From Deltaproteobacteria bacterium UBA1386 (lineage in GTDB: Bacteria > Desulfobacterota > Syntrophorhabdia > Syntrophorhabdales > Syntrophorhabdaceae), in the NCBI GenBank assembly GCA_002305765.1, contig DBQU01000118.1:1-64000 (forward strand): 64,000 bases of DNA, given 5' to 3'. The position numbers and the translations under genes were made by a program. The notes below the pieces were generated by a model, which made no database searches, was not told the DNA's origin, and was given only the letters and a program-made list of their open reading frames with translations. How positions within the stretch are numbered: position 1 is the first letter of the stretch; the number at the start of each line of letters is the position of its first letter. This document shows, one piece after another, positions 25,703 to 34,219 of the stretch.

Positions 25703-26671
25703 ATGGCGGGTGGTAGAGAGATCAAGGCGAAGGGAATGAACGTGAAGAAGTTCATCGAGGAAAAGGCGGCCGAGATACAGGCGGCCGTCGGCAAGGGGGT
25801 GGCAATCAACGCCCTGTCGGGCGGGGTCGATTCATCGGTGGTCACCATGCTGGGCCACAAGGCGCTGGGTGAGAGGCTGAAGACCTATTTCATCGACACC
25901 GGCCTCATGCGAAAAGACGAGCCGCAGCGCATACAGGCGATATTCAAGAGCCTCGGCGTCACCATAGAGATCGTCGACGCGAAGGCGAAGTTTTTCAAGG
26001 CGCTCAAGGGGTTGACGGACCCGGAGGAAAAACGCGAGGCCATAACCCAGACATTCTACAAGGATGTCTTCGGCAAGCTCGTCACGAAGAGCAAGGCGAA
26101 ATACCTTCTCCAGGGAACGATCCTCACCGACATCGACGAGACGGTCGCGGGTATCAAGAGGCAGCACAACGTCTTCGAACAGCTCGGCATAGACCCTAAG
26201 AAGGCCTTCGGCTATCATATCCTGGAACCTCTCGTGCAGCTCCGGAAGGACGGCGTGAGGAAGGTCGGTTCGGCCCTGGGTCTTCCCGCATCCATGTACA
26301 AGAGGATACCTTTCCCGGGTCCGGCGCTGGCCGCCCGTGTCGTCGGTGAGGTCACACCGGAAAAGGTGGAGATCGTGAGGCTCGCCACGGTCGTCGTCGA
26401 GGAAGAGCTTGCGAAGGTGAAGGCCTTCCAGTACCTCGCCATCCTCCACGAGGACAGGATGACGGGGATGCGCGATGGGAGAAGGGACTTCGGCCGGCAG
26501 ATCGAGGTCAGGTGCTGGGATTCCGTGGACGCCCGCAAGGCCACGCCGACGAACCTCCCCTTCTCGAAGCTTACCCGCATAGCCTCGAGGATCTGCAAGG
26601 AAGTTCCCGGTGTCGTGAGCGTGACCTACAACATCGCCGCGAAACCGCCTTCAACGATAGAGGCGATATAA
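25703..26671 (+). CDS. guaA: GMP synthase ATP-pyrophosphatase subunit, stand-alone
   Basis: A 322-residue protein with the ATP-PPase loop LSGGVDSSV and the GuaA dimerisation domain at the C-terminus (PFPGPALAARVVGEVTPEKV, ending in the conserved PPSTIEAI-like tail). It would convert XMP and ammonia to GMP. The glutamine amidotransferase domain found at the N-terminus of most bacterial GuaA proteins is absent, as in the split archaeal enzymes; no separate glutaminase gene is in the window. ATG 25703 is chosen because AGGAGGG at 25691-25697 is well spaced from it; GTG 25697 overlaps that site. Confidence 0.85.
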   Translation: MAGGREIKAKGMNVKKFIEEKAAEIQAAVGKGVAINALSGGVDSSVVTMLGHKALGERLKTYFIDTGLMRKDEPQRIQAIFKSLGVTIEIVDAKAKFFKALKGLTDPEEKREAITQTFYKDVFGKLVTKSKAKYLLQGTILTDIDETVAGIKRQHNVFEQLGIDPKKAFGYHILEPLVQLRKDGVRKVGSALGLPASMYKRIPFPGPALAARVVGEVTPEKVEIVRLATVVVEEELAKVKAFQYLAILHEDRMTGMRDGRRDFGRQIEVRCWDSVDARKATPTNLPFSKLTRIASRICKEVPGVVSVTYNIAAKPPSTIEAI

Positions 26672-26708
26672 AGAAAGTTCAAGGTTCAAGGGCGAGGAGA
26701 AGGAACGG

Positions 26709-27557
26709 ATGGTCGACCGGGGATTTGTCATCAGGCAGATGACGCTCGAGGATGTTGAGGTTGCCGTGGAATGGGCGGCTGAGGAGGGGTGGAACCCGGG
26801 TCTCAGCGACGCCGCCTGCTTTTATCACGCGGACCCCGGTGGTTTCTTCATCGGGGAGGTGGACGGCCGACCGGTAGGATGCATCTGTGCCGTGTCCTAT
26901 GGAGAGGCCTTCGGTTTCATCGGCTTCTACATCGTCAGGAAAGACCTGCGCGGGAAATGGTATGGCGTTGAGCTCGGAAGGCGGGCGATGACCCGCCTTG
27001 GCGACCGGAACGTCGGCATAGACGGGGTGGTGGCGAAGATCCGGAACTACGAGAAGTTCGGTTTCGCGCTCGCCCACAGGAACATACGGTACGAAGGCCG
27101 GGGGGGAGCGGTATCGGGTTTAGCGGGTATCGTTGACCTCGCGACCCTCCCCTTCGATACCATCGTCTCCTATGATTCGGCCATCTTCCCCGCGCCCCGG
27201 GCCACATTTCTGGAGAAGTGGGTGATCCGCCCCGACGGGGCCTCCATGGGCTTTACCGAAGACGGGGAGCTCAAAGGTTACGGCGTCATGCGCCCCTGCA
27301 GGACGGGATTCAAGATAGGCCCTCTTTTCGCGGATTCTCCGGACATCGCCGAGCGGCTGTTCGACGCTCTCAAGGCAAGGGCGCCGGAAGAGGCGCCGGT
27401 CTTCCTGGACCTTCCGGCGATAAACCCGGCCGCTGTCGCCTTTGCCCGGAAACGAAACATGACCCCTGTGTTCGAAACAGGCAGGATGTACAGCAGGGAG
27501 GCACCCGCCGTCCCCATGGAGAAGGTCTTCGGCATCACAAGTTTCGAACTGGGCTGA
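26709..27557 (+). CDS. GNAT-family N-acetyltransferase, two-domain
   Basis: A 282-residue protein. The first 130 residues form a GNAT domain with an acetyl-CoA loop YIVRKDLRGKWYGVELGRRA. The C-terminal half has a second GNAT-like domain (FTEDGELKGYGVMRPC, GPLFADSP) as in YitH-type proteins. A ribosome-binding site GAGGAGAAGG precedes ATG 26709. The acceptor is unknown. Confidence 0.8.
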   Translation: MVDRGFVIRQMTLEDVEVAVEWAAEEGWNPGLSDAACFYHADPGGFFIGEVDGRPVGCICAVSYGEAFGFIGFYIVRKDLRGKWYGVELGRRAMTRLGDRNVGIDGVVAKIRNYEKFGFALAHRNIRYEGRGGAVSGLAGIVDLATLPFDTIVSYDSAIFPAPRATFLEKWVIRPDGASMGFTEDGELKGYGVMRPCRTGFKIGPLFADSPDIAERLFDALKARAPEEAPVFLDLPAINPAAVAFARKRNMTPVFETGRMYSREAPAVPMEKVFGITSFELG

Positions 27558-27643
27558 GAGGACCGGGGATACCTCACCAAATCCGTTGAAAAGCAGCTAT
27601 ACTTGAATTAGGCAGAGATCATGCGCGAAGGAGATGATGTGCG

Positions 27644-28048
27644 ATGCTCATGCCGACAAAGATACTCGTGCCCACCGATTTCTCGGAGCATTCCGACAGG
27701 GCGCTGGAACAGGCGCTCGATATCGCAAGAGAGTACCAGGCCAAGGTCTTCGTCACCCATGTCATAGTCGTCGTCCGTCCCGAGTTCGAGAACGCGCTCC
27801 GATGGGAGGCGCAGGAGAGGCTGAAGAACCAGCTAGACAGGTTCCCCCGGGCCAGGCACCTCGATGTGGCAACCGATGTCCGGACTGGTATCGTCTATGA
27901 GGAGATCCTGAAGGAAAGCGAGGAAAACGGGATCGATCTGATCGTGATCGCCTCCCTCGGTCAATCGGGTATCGCAAAATACCTTGTCGGTGGCGTGGCC
28001 AGGAACGTGCTGAAAGGCTCGAAATGTCCCGTGCTGTTGACGAAGTGA
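27644..28048 (+). CDS. Universal stress protein (UspA family)
   Basis: A 134-residue UspA domain. It opens with ILVPTDFSEHSDRALEQA. The ATP-binding signature near the end reads GQSGIAKYLVGGVARNVL followed by KCPVLL, matching the G-x2-G-x9-G pattern. AAGGAG lies before ATG 27644. Usually a stress-linked ATP-binding regulator. Confidence 0.88.
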   Translation: MLMPTKILVPTDFSEHSDRALEQALDIAREYQAKVFVTHVIVVVRPEFENALRWEAQERLKNQLDRFPRARHLDVATDVRTGIVYEEILKESEENGIDLIVIASLGQSGIAKYLVGGVARNVLKGSKCPVLLTK

Positions 28049-28142
28049 GAACGTTGGGAGACCCTGCACGGGGCCAGGGTCAGGCTTAGGCGGGCGAGCA
28101 GGCATGTCCTGGCGCCGTCGACATACACAAGGGGGTGTGCCA

Positions 28143-28445
28143 ATGTACACACGACTGATCCTGGTGAACTTTGGACCGGGAATGCATTCAACGGGGGAGA
28201 TGGTCGCCGACACGTTCGCGCCTATATACAAGACGATGAGGGGCTTCAAGGGCGCGACATTCTTCGCCGACCGCGAAACGGGAGAATGCGGCGCGCTGAG
28301 CCTGTGGGAATCGAAGGAGGACGCCGAGGCCGCCACGGTGAGCCTGTGGCCAAAGCTGCAGGAGGTCGCGGGCGGCCTGCTCAAGGGGCCACCCCTCGTG
28401 CGGACCTTTGAGCTGTACGAGCCCAGGGAACTGCCGCCGGAATAG
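28143..28445 (+). CDS. Small antibiotic-biosynthesis-monooxygenase-like (dimeric alpha/beta barrel) protein
   Basis: A 100-residue protein with the ferredoxin-like pattern of ABM/Dabb proteins: TRLILVNFGPG, FKGATFFADRETGECGALSLWESKEDAE, ending TFELYEP. ATG 28143 follows a GGGGGTG ribosome-binding site; the open frame upstream has no supporting signal. Function unknown; such proteins act as small monooxygenases or heme handlers. Confidence 0.7.
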   Translation: MYTRLILVNFGPGMHSTGEMVADTFAPIYKTMRGFKGATFFADRETGECGALSLWESKEDAEAATVSLWPKLQEVAGGLLKGPPLVRTFELYEPRELPPE

Positions 28446-28448
28446 GAC

Positions 28449-28476
28449 TTGACAGATGGAAAAGGCGTGCTAGTAT
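28449..28476 (+). promoter_or_regulatory. Sigma-70 promoter of a candidate small RNA
   Basis: TTGACA (28449-28454), a 16-base spacer and TAGTAT (28471-28476), just after the stop of the preceding gene and with no protein-coding gene for almost 600 bases downstream. Confidence 0.65.
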
Positions 28477-28482
28477 TGTACT

Positions 28483-28628
28483 AAAGGGCGGATGAGCCCA
28501 GGCAACGAGTAAATGAAGGGACTATCTGAGTCGAAGGAGCCTAACTTCGAACCTCTTCATTGAAAGTGGAAGACAGGATTCAAACGCGCGTGAACCTGTT
28601 GCAGCTTGGGAATCCACCCTCTTTTTTT
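28483..28628 (+). ncRNA. Candidate small RNA
   Basis: About 145 nucleotides between a strong promoter and a T-rich run. A stem AATGAAG/CTTCATT (about 28513-28561) encloses a hairpin TCGAAG/CTTCGA. A second hairpin is CAGGATTCA/TGAACCTG at 28574-28598. A short GGG/CCC hairpin followed by TCTTTTTTT ends at 28628. No plausible ORF with a ribosome-binding site lies inside. It does not match 6S, SRP, tmRNA or RNase P sequences that I know. Confidence 0.5.
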
Positions 28629-29060
28629 GTACGGCGGTCACAGTCCCCCCGGATTCCACGCGTCGAGGTCACGGCAAGGGGCATCGCACGCATCTCACCT
28701 CGCTCATGTCTGCAGGACCGATGGCCGCAGGGGGAGTGGCGGGTCAGGTCACCATGCCTTTGACACTCAGGTGCTTTTATGTTAACTTTTGTCATGTCCG
28801 ACACGTCAACAGGCCGGCTCCGTTTCATCTGCCATCTTCCCGTGGACATTCCCAGGTTCGCCTTCAAGACAGTTCTTTAAAAGCAGACAGCGACCGCATC
28901 ACCCGGGCAGGAACGTCACCCGGTTACTTTTCCCCAATACTCAGAGTGGTGATGCCAGGGTGTTCGGCTTCAAGGACACAGGGAAGAACGGGACGGGCCT
29001 CAACGCGACCGGATAACGAAGGGAGATTCCTTCGCCAGAGAACATCCAGGGGGTGATGTT
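28629..29060. other. Intergenic region, about 430 bases, no gene seen
   Basis: No supported ORF or known RNA. It ends with the ribosome-binding site GGGGGTG of the rnk-like gene. The frames open across it lack start signals and family matches. Confidence 0.4.
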
Positions 29061-29468
29061 GTGAAGACAGGCGAGATCTACATAACAGAGCACGACATGC
29101 AGAGACTTCGGGCGTTGATCGAGATATACGGCGGGGGTGACGCGCCCTATCTTGAGCGCCTGGAGGAGGAACTCGACAGGGCGAAGGTGGTGGGCCCCAG
29201 AGAGATCCCCGCCGACGTCGTCACCATGAACTCCGTCGTTCGCATCAAGGACCTCGATACCGGGGAAGAAAGGTCCTTTGCCCTTGTGTTCCCCAACAAA
29301 ACGGGCATGGGGGAGAAGGCCGTCTCCGTTCTGGCGCCCATCGGATGTGCCCTCATCGGCTGCCGTGAAGGAGACAGTCTCAACTGGGAGGTCCCGGCAG
29401 GGACGAGGAGGATACAGATAACCCAGATCGTCTATCAGCCGGAGCGGATCGGCAACTACGAACTGTAG
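29061..29468 (+). CDS. rnk: Rnk/GreA C-terminal-domain family regulator
   Basis: A 135-residue protein starting with GTG 29061. A short N-terminal helical part (about 45 residues) is followed by the FKBP-like C-terminal domain of GreA/GreB (VTMNSVVRIKDLDTGEE, VSVLAPIGCALIGCREGD, ITQIVYQPE). The long coiled coil of Gre factors is missing, as in Rnk. Rnk binds RNA polymerase and competes with Gre factors at the secondary channel. Confidence 0.85.
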   Translation: MKTGEIYITEHDMQRLRALIEIYGGGDAPYLERLEEELDRAKVVGPREIPADVVTMNSVVRIKDLDTGEERSFALVFPNKTGMGEKAVSVLAPIGCALIGCREGDSLNWEVPAGTRRIQITQIVYQPERIGNYEL

Positions 29469-29522
29469 CCGAAGTGGAAAAGATCCTTCGGTCTATGATA
29501 GATTTTCAGCCAGGGAGAAGGC

Positions 29523-30176
29523 ATGGACACTGAATCCGCCATATGCGACCTCGACGTAGTTCTCTTTGACTTTGGTGGCGTTCTCGCCGACGAAGGGTTC
29601 GCGAACGGGCTCCGGGCCATCGCTGAGTCGCACGGGCTCGACGAGACGGGCTTCCTCAACCTCGCTCGCGATCTCATTCACAGTACCGGATACATCACCG
29701 GCCACGGCCGTGAGCGAACCTACTGGCAGGCCATCCGCAGGGCAACGGGGATCACCGGCGACGATACCACCCTTCGCAACGAGATCCTCTCCCGATTCAC
29801 CCTCCGGCCCTGGATGTTCGCTATCGTGAAGAGACTGCGAACGTCCGGCATCCGCGTCGTCATCCTCAGCGATCAGACCAACTGGCTCGACGAACTGAAT
29901 GAACTCCACCGTTTCTTCAAAGACTTCAACATTGTGTACAATAGCTACCACCTCGGTAAGAGCAAAGCCGACCCCACCCACTTCTCCGACACCATCTCCA
30001 ATCTCAAAGCGCCCCCCGGCCGCATGCTCTTCATAGACGACGACGCAGGCCACTGCGAAAGGGCCCGTATGGCGGGCATGAACGCCATCCGCTTCGCCGG
30101 CCGCCAACAATTCCTGGAAGACCTCTCCCAATACTGCCCCGGCGACTGGGCGGAACAACGACAAGACACAGTCTGA
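29523..30176 (+). CDS. HAD-superfamily hydrolase
   Basis: A 217-residue HAD-IA protein. Motif I is LFDFGGVLADEG, with Gly in place of the second Asp, a variant common in YihX-type phosphatases. Motif II is VVILSDQT, the motif III lysine is in LGKSKADPTHF, and motif IV is LFIDDDAGHCERA. AGGGAGAAGG precedes ATG 29523. Probably a small-molecule phosphatase; substrate unknown. Confidence 0.82.
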   Translation: MDTESAICDLDVVLFDFGGVLADEGFANGLRAIAESHGLDETGFLNLARDLIHSTGYITGHGRERTYWQAIRRATGITGDDTTLRNEILSRFTLRPWMFAIVKRLRTSGIRVVILSDQTNWLDELNELHRFFKDFNIVYNSYHLGKSKADPTHFSDTISNLKAPPGRMLFIDDDAGHCERARMAGMNAIRFAGRQQFLEDLSQYCPGDWAEQRQDTV

Positions 30177-30182
30177 AAGACC

Positions 30183-30619
30183 TATCTCACGCCCGCTTCG
30201 CTCGAGCACGCAGAGATCGCAGAGAAAAGATTCGGCCGGATTTCGAAGCCTTCCAAAATCCGGCCGGCTTTGCATCCCGTCTTCGACGGGGGGCAAGAAG
30301 AGAGTTTTCTTTTCAGGTGGAACTGATGGGGAGAGGAGAGGAGCTGTGGGGTTGGGTAGTGTAGGGGTTGGAGGATGGAGCATAGGACCTATAGGACATA
30401 TAGGACCCATAGGACCTATGACTACAGGGGGGATGAGGGGGGACAGGTTCTTTAAGGATAAGGATATTATTTTCTCTCCCGCCGGGACGGCGGGACGAGA
30501 AGACCGCCGGATCTTGGCAGGCTCCGAGATCCGGCGGCAGTCTTTTCTCTCTTTTCTCCTCTCTTTGCGATCTCTGCGGACTCGAGAGAGGAGCGCAAGC
30601 GACGAACGGGCGAGAGATA
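30183..30619. repeat. Composite structured intergenic repeat, copy C (inverted)
   Basis: About 437 bp, reverse orientation relative to copies A and B. It fills the space between convergent genes. It starts TATCTCACGCCCGCTTCG, then has the GGCCGGATT and CCCGTC hairpins, TATAGGACC words (about 30385-30420), the CCCGCCG and CCGCCGGAT hairpins, and ends in GGGCGAGAGATA. It has the longest AGGACCTATA tract of the four copies together with copy A. Confidence 0.8.
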
Positions 30620-30635
30620 TGTCTTTGTCTTCCGC

Positions 30636-31631
30636 CTACCCCGCCTGCTCTATCGCCACCGCTACCGAGACGGTCGCGCCGACCATGGGGTTGTTGCCCA
30701 TGCCGAGGAAGCCCATCATCTCGACGTGCGCCGGGACCGATGACGACCCCGCGAACTGCGCGTCCGAGTGCATCCGGCCCATCGTGTCCGTCATGCCGTA
30801 TGATGCCGGGCCGGCGGCCATGTTGTCGGGATGGAGCGTCCGCCCCGTACCGCCTCCTGACGCGACAGAGAAGTATTTCCTCCCCATCTCGATGCACTCC
30901 TTCTTGTACGTGCCGGCCACGGGGTGCTGGAAACGGGTGGGGTTCGTCGAATTGCCGGTGATGGAGACGTCGACCTTCTCGTGCTGCATGATGGCCACGC
31001 CCTCACGGACATCATCGGCGCCATAGCATCTGACGGCAGCCCTGTCACCCTTCGAATAGGGCCGGGTTTCCGCGATCTCGAGGTTTCCCGAGTGGTAGTC
31101 GAATTTCGTCCGCACGTAGGTGAACCCGTTTATCCGGGAGATGATCTGTGCCGCGTCCTTCCCGAGACCGTTCAGGACGACCTGCAGGGGCTCCTTGCGG
31201 ACCTTGTTGGCTGATTTGGCGATGCCGATGGCGCCTTCAGCGGCGGCAAAGGACTCATGCCCCGCCAGAAAGGCAAAGCACTTCGTCTCTTCCCTCAAAA
31301 GCATGGCGGCCAGGTTCCCGTGTCCCAGGCCCACCTTCCTGTCGTCTGCCACGGAACCGGGGATGCAAAAGGCCTGCAGTCCTTCGCCTATAGCCTCAGC
31401 CGCGTCTGCCGCCTTTGTGCACCCCTTCTTTATCGCGATGGCCGCGCCGACGACATACGCCCATCCGGCGTTCTCGAAGCATATCGGCTGGGTCTCCTTC
31501 GCTATCTTGTAAGGGTCTATGCCTTTGGCGTCACAGACAGCCTTCGCGTCCTCTATCGACTTTATACCGTACTTGCCGAGCGCGGCGCTGATCTGCGCGA
31601 TCCTTCTATCGTAGTTCTCGAAAAGTGCCAT
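30636..31631 (-). CDS. GGGtGRT family protein
   Basis: A 331-residue cytoplasmic protein. The family-naming motif GGGTGRT is near residues 270-280 (YFSVASGGGTGRTLHPDNMA). Conserved glycine-rich segments such as GHESFAAAEGAIGIA also occur. The family is widespread in anaerobes and almost always sits next to an IscU-like protein, as it does here 14 bases downstream. AAGGAGGG precedes the ATG. Biochemical role not established; a link to iron-sulfur or radical enzyme metabolism is inference. Confidence 0.85.
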   Translation of the reverse strand: MALFENYDRRIAQISAALGKYGIKSIEDAKAVCDAKGIDPYKIAKETQPICFENAGWAYVVGAAIAIKKGCTKAADAAEAIGEGLQAFCIPGSVADDRKVGLGHGNLAAMLLREETKCFAFLAGHESFAAAEGAIGIAKSANKVRKEPLQVVLNGLGKDAAQIISRINGFTYVRTKFDYHSGNLEIAETRPYSKGDRAAVRCYGADDVREGVAIMQHEKVDVSITGNSTNPTRFQHPVAGTYKKECIEMGRKYFSVASGGGTGRTLHPDNMAAGPASYGMTDTMGRMHSDAQFAGSSSVPAHVEMMGFLGMGNNPMVGATVSVAVAIEQAG

Positions 31632-31645
31632 GTCGTCATCCCTCC

Positions 31646-32338
31646 TTATTCATGCCTGGGGTCGATCAGCTTCACGGCTTCGTCGACCCTTCCGTACTTC
31701 CCGGAAGCCTTCTGAAGGGCCTCGTTGGCGTCCATGCCCTTCGCTATCATCTCCATCATTCTGCCCAGGCTGACGAATTCGTAGCCGATTATCTCGTTGT
31801 TGTCGTCGAGAGCTATCTTTCTCACGTAGCCCTCGGCCATCTCGAGGTACCGGGGGCCCTTTGCCACGGTGCCGTACATGGTGGCCACCTGGCTGCGCAG
31901 GCCCTTTCCCAGGTCCTCGAGCCCGGCGCCTATCGCCAGACCGCCTTCGGAGAATGCCGACTGGCTCCTGCCGTAAACGATCTGGAGGAAAAGTTCCCTC
32001 ATCGCCGTATTGATCGCGTCGCACACGAGGTCCGTGTTGAGCGCCTCGAGTATGGTCTTGCCCGGCAGTATCTCGGCGGCCATGGCAGCCGAATGGGTCA
32101 TGCCCGAACATCCGAGCGCCTCGACAAGAGCCTCCTCGATGATCCCGTCCTTTACGTTGAGCGTCAGCTTGCACGTCCCCTGCTGGGGGGCGCACCAGCC
32201 TATGCCGTGCGTGAACGCGCATATATCCTTAACTTCCTTTACCTGGGTCCACTTGCCCTCCTGCGGTATCGGCGCCGGGCCGTGGTCCGCCCCTTTCGTC
32301 ACGGAGCACATCTTCTCCACTTCCTGAGAGTACATCAT
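31646..32338 (-). CDS. IscU/NifU-like iron-sulfur scaffold-type protein
   Basis: A 230-residue protein with an IscU-type core. Candidate cluster cysteines are in GWCAPQQGTC, near residues 49-56, and in EALGCSGMTHSAAMAAE; a further cysteine is in DLVCDAIN. The C-terminal region (GYEFVSLGRMMEMIAKGM) is an extra domain not found in IscU. It is first in a two-gene operon with the GGGtGRT gene. A ribosome-binding site AAGGAGG precedes the ATG. Confidence 0.78.
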   Translation of the reverse strand: MMYSQEVEKMCSVTKGADHGPAPIPQEGKWTQVKEVKDICAFTHGIGWCAPQQGTCKLTLNVKDGIIEEALVEALGCSGMTHSAAMAAEILPGKTILEALNTDLVCDAINTAMRELFLQIVYGRSQSAFSEGGLAIGAGLEDLGKGLRSQVATMYGTVAKGPRYLEMAEGYVRKIALDDNNEIIGYEFVSLGRMMEMIAKGMDANEALQKASGKYGRVDEAVKLIDPRHE

Positions 32339-32401
32339 GAGCGTATATCCTCCTTGGTTGGTTTCTTGCGGTTAGTCAACGTGAAAAGACGAAGCGCCTA
32401 T

Positions 32402-32431
32402 AGTATACTACCTTGGCGGGGCTGATGTCAT
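32402..32431 (-). promoter_or_regulatory. Promoter of the IscU-like/GGGtGRT operon
   Basis: On the minus strand ATGACA (32431-32426), an 18-base spacer and TATACT (32407-32402), about 65 bases before the IscU-like start. Confidence 0.55.
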
Positions 32432-32453
32432 GGGGGAAAGAGGGGGAAACGGC

Positions 32454-32592
32454 TTTAATAGCTTGACGGCTTGAGTCGCTTGAATAGCTTGAATGGCTTT
32501 AAAGGCAAAGACGAATAACCTTCTTCTTTCAAAGAAGAGGTCTGGAAGCCCTTGACTCTCAAGCGACTCAAGCCATTCAAGCGGTCTTTATC
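32454..32592. repeat. Inverted repeat of GCTTGA words
   Basis: Left arm about 32454-32512 (GGCTTGAGTCGCTTGAATAG and neighbours) is complementary to the right arm about 32550-32592 (CTCAAGCGACTCAAGCCATT and neighbours). The stop codon of the metallopeptidase gene (32577-32579) is part of the right arm. Confidence 0.65.
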
Positions 32593-33080
32593 TTTTTGTT
32601 CTTCTTTTCCGCTCTGGCTTCTTTTTCCTGTTCGTAGATGTCCTCGGTGAGGGTGGCGACGCGTTCGCGCCAGCGGGGGTCGTTCTTGTTGAGCTCGACC
32701 TCTTCGTAGAAGTCGGATATGCTGTGGTTGAGAAGCTTGTACGGGTTGTCTTCGGACTCTATGTCAAAGAAGGTGTGCCGCAATTCGTGGCGCAGTATCT
32801 TGACCCTGTCGAGATCGGTGGTGTTGTCCCAGCATTTCTTGTCGAGGGTGATGATGTAATCGTACCCTTCGATGGCGTCGCCCCCGTTCTTCGTGAGGTG
32901 GCGCATAAGGTCGTTGGTCTTTATGATCCGGGCGAGGACGATCATCCCGCCCGACTTCCTCTTTTTCAGGTCAAAGAGAACCTTTATCTTCGCGTTGACC
33001 AGTTCGGGGAAATCCTGCGACCTCACCTCCCTGAGCAGGCTCAGAACGTGGTCGTTCACTTCGTCAAAGCGCAATCCCAT
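32577..33080 (-). CDS. Putative zinc metallopeptidase, phage-type HExxH family
   Basis: A 167-residue protein with a zinc-binding HELRH motif (ILRHELRHTFFDIE) at about residues 97-110, preceded by YDYIITLDKKCWDN. This resembles the small putative phage metallopeptidase family. The C-terminal 30 residues are a Lys/Glu tail. ATG 33080 is used because AGGAGG lies four bases upstream; the longer open frame has no support. No signal peptide. Confidence 0.75.
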   Translation of the reverse strand: MGLRFDEVNDHVLSLLREVRSQDFPELVNAKIKVLFDLKKRKSGGMIVLARIIKTNDLMRHLTKNGGDAIEGYDYIITLDKKCWDNTTDLDRVKILRHELRHTFFDIESEDNPYKLLNHSISDFYEEVELNKNDPRWRERVATLTEDIYEQEKEARAEKKNKKIKTA

Positions 33081-33176
33081 GGTGCCTCCTGAAATACGTA
33101 CGGATCTTAAGCGGACGGGGAAATTTACCATGAGGGGGTGCCAAAAAGCAAGGGACCGTTCCCCCGGGTGACATTC

Positions 33177-33206
33177 TTGACACGGAAGGGGTTCAACCGA
33201 TATAAG
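33177..33206 (+). promoter_or_regulatory. Sigma-70 promoter of the alpha/beta hydrolase gene
   Basis: TTGACA (33177-33182), an 18-base spacer and TATAAG (33201-33206), 36 bases before ATG 33242. Confidence 0.7.
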
Positions 33207-33241
33207 GAACATGACGGGCACACCGCTAAAAAAGGGAGGAC

Positions 33242-34219
33242 ATGATGATGACAGGTGCACAGACACGAGGCAGGCCGCGGGCGATCAGGGCCTTCGTCCT
33301 ATGGTTTACGGTCCTGACCGCGCTCTTTCTCACCGCCTGCTCCACTCCTCCCTCCCTTGCTGAGCGCGAGGGGTTCATAGAGGTCACGGGTGGCAGGGTG
33401 TGGTACCGCATCGTCGGCTCCGGCGGCGCCACCCCCGTGGTCGTGCTCCATGGCGGGCCGGGAGCCGCGAGCGACTACCTCAAACCCCTTGAGAAGCTCG
33501 CCGTCGACAGACCGGTCATCTTCTACGATCAACTGGGCTGCGGCAGGTCGGACCGACCGACGGACAGGACGCTCTGGCGCATCGAAAGGTTCGTCGAGGA
33601 GTTGGCCCAGGTGCGCGAGGCGCTGAAACTCAAAGAGATCCACCTCTACGGACACTCCTGGGGAACGATGCTGGTCGTGGACTACATGCTGACGAAGCCT
33701 TTCGGGGTGAAAAGTCTTATCCTCTCAAGCCCGTGCCTCAGCGCAAAGCGATGGGTCGAGGACGCGGATGTCCTCATCGCGCAGCTTCCACCCGATACGC
33801 AGAAGGTGATCCGCCACCACGAGAAAGAGGGCACCACGGACTCGAAGGAATACGACGATGCCGTCACGGAGTACCTCAAACGGCACCTGTGCCGTCTCGA
33901 CCCCTGGCCGGAGGACCTGACACGGTCATTGGCCTCGTCGAACGCGGAGATCTACAAGAAGATGTGGGGACCAAGCGAATTCCACCCCACGGGCGACCTC
34001 AGAACATACGACAGGGTGGACCGGCTCCGGGAGATCACGGTGCCCACCCTCTTCACCGCGGGCCGGTACGACGAGGCAACCCCCGGCGCTACAACCTGGT
34101 ACAGCTCCCATCTCCCGGGTTCCACCGTGCGGATCTTCCAGAAAAGTTCCCACATGGCAATGTTCGAAGAGCAGGAAGAGTACATGAGGACATTACGGGA
34201 GTTTATGAGACAGTTTTAA
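33242..34219 (+). CDS. Proline iminopeptidase-like alpha/beta hydrolase lipoprotein
   Basis: A 325-residue hydrolase. The N-terminus is a lipoprotein signal (hydrophobic stretch, lipobox LTAC at about 30-33), so it should be membrane-anchored. The hydrolase part has the oxyanion HGGPG motif, the nucleophile elbow GHSWG, an acidic residue in AGRYDEATP and the catalytic His in SSHMAMFEE. These are hallmarks of proline iminopeptidase (S33). It could remove N-terminal proline from peptides. GGGAGG precedes ATG 33242. The stop codon lies in the adjacent TTTTAAG repeat. Confidence 0.85.
   Translation: MMMTGAQTRGRPRAIRAFVLWFTVLTALFLTACSTPPSLAEREGFIEVTGGRVWYRIVGSGGATPVVVLHGGPGAASDYLKPLEKLAVDRPVIFYDQLGCGRSDRPTDRTLWRIERFVEELAQVREALKLKEIHLYGHSWGTMLVVDYMLTKPFGVKSLILSSPCLSAKRWVEDADVLIAQLPPDTQKVIRHHEKEGTTDSKEYDDAVTEYLKRHLCRLDPWPEDLTRSLASSNAEIYKKMWGPSEFHPTGDLRTYDRVDRLREITVPTLFTAGRYDEATPGATTWYSSHLPGSTVRIFQKSSHMAMFEEQEEYMRTLREFMRQF

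Noticed and set aside
28483..28628. 6S RNA, SRP RNA or c-di-GMP riboswitch
   Set aside because: The conserved cores of these RNAs are not present; kept only as an unclassified candidate RNA.
33081..33266. N-terminal extension of the metallopeptidase
   Set aside because: A consensus ribosome-binding site supports ATG 33080, and the extension overlaps the promoter of the divergent gene.
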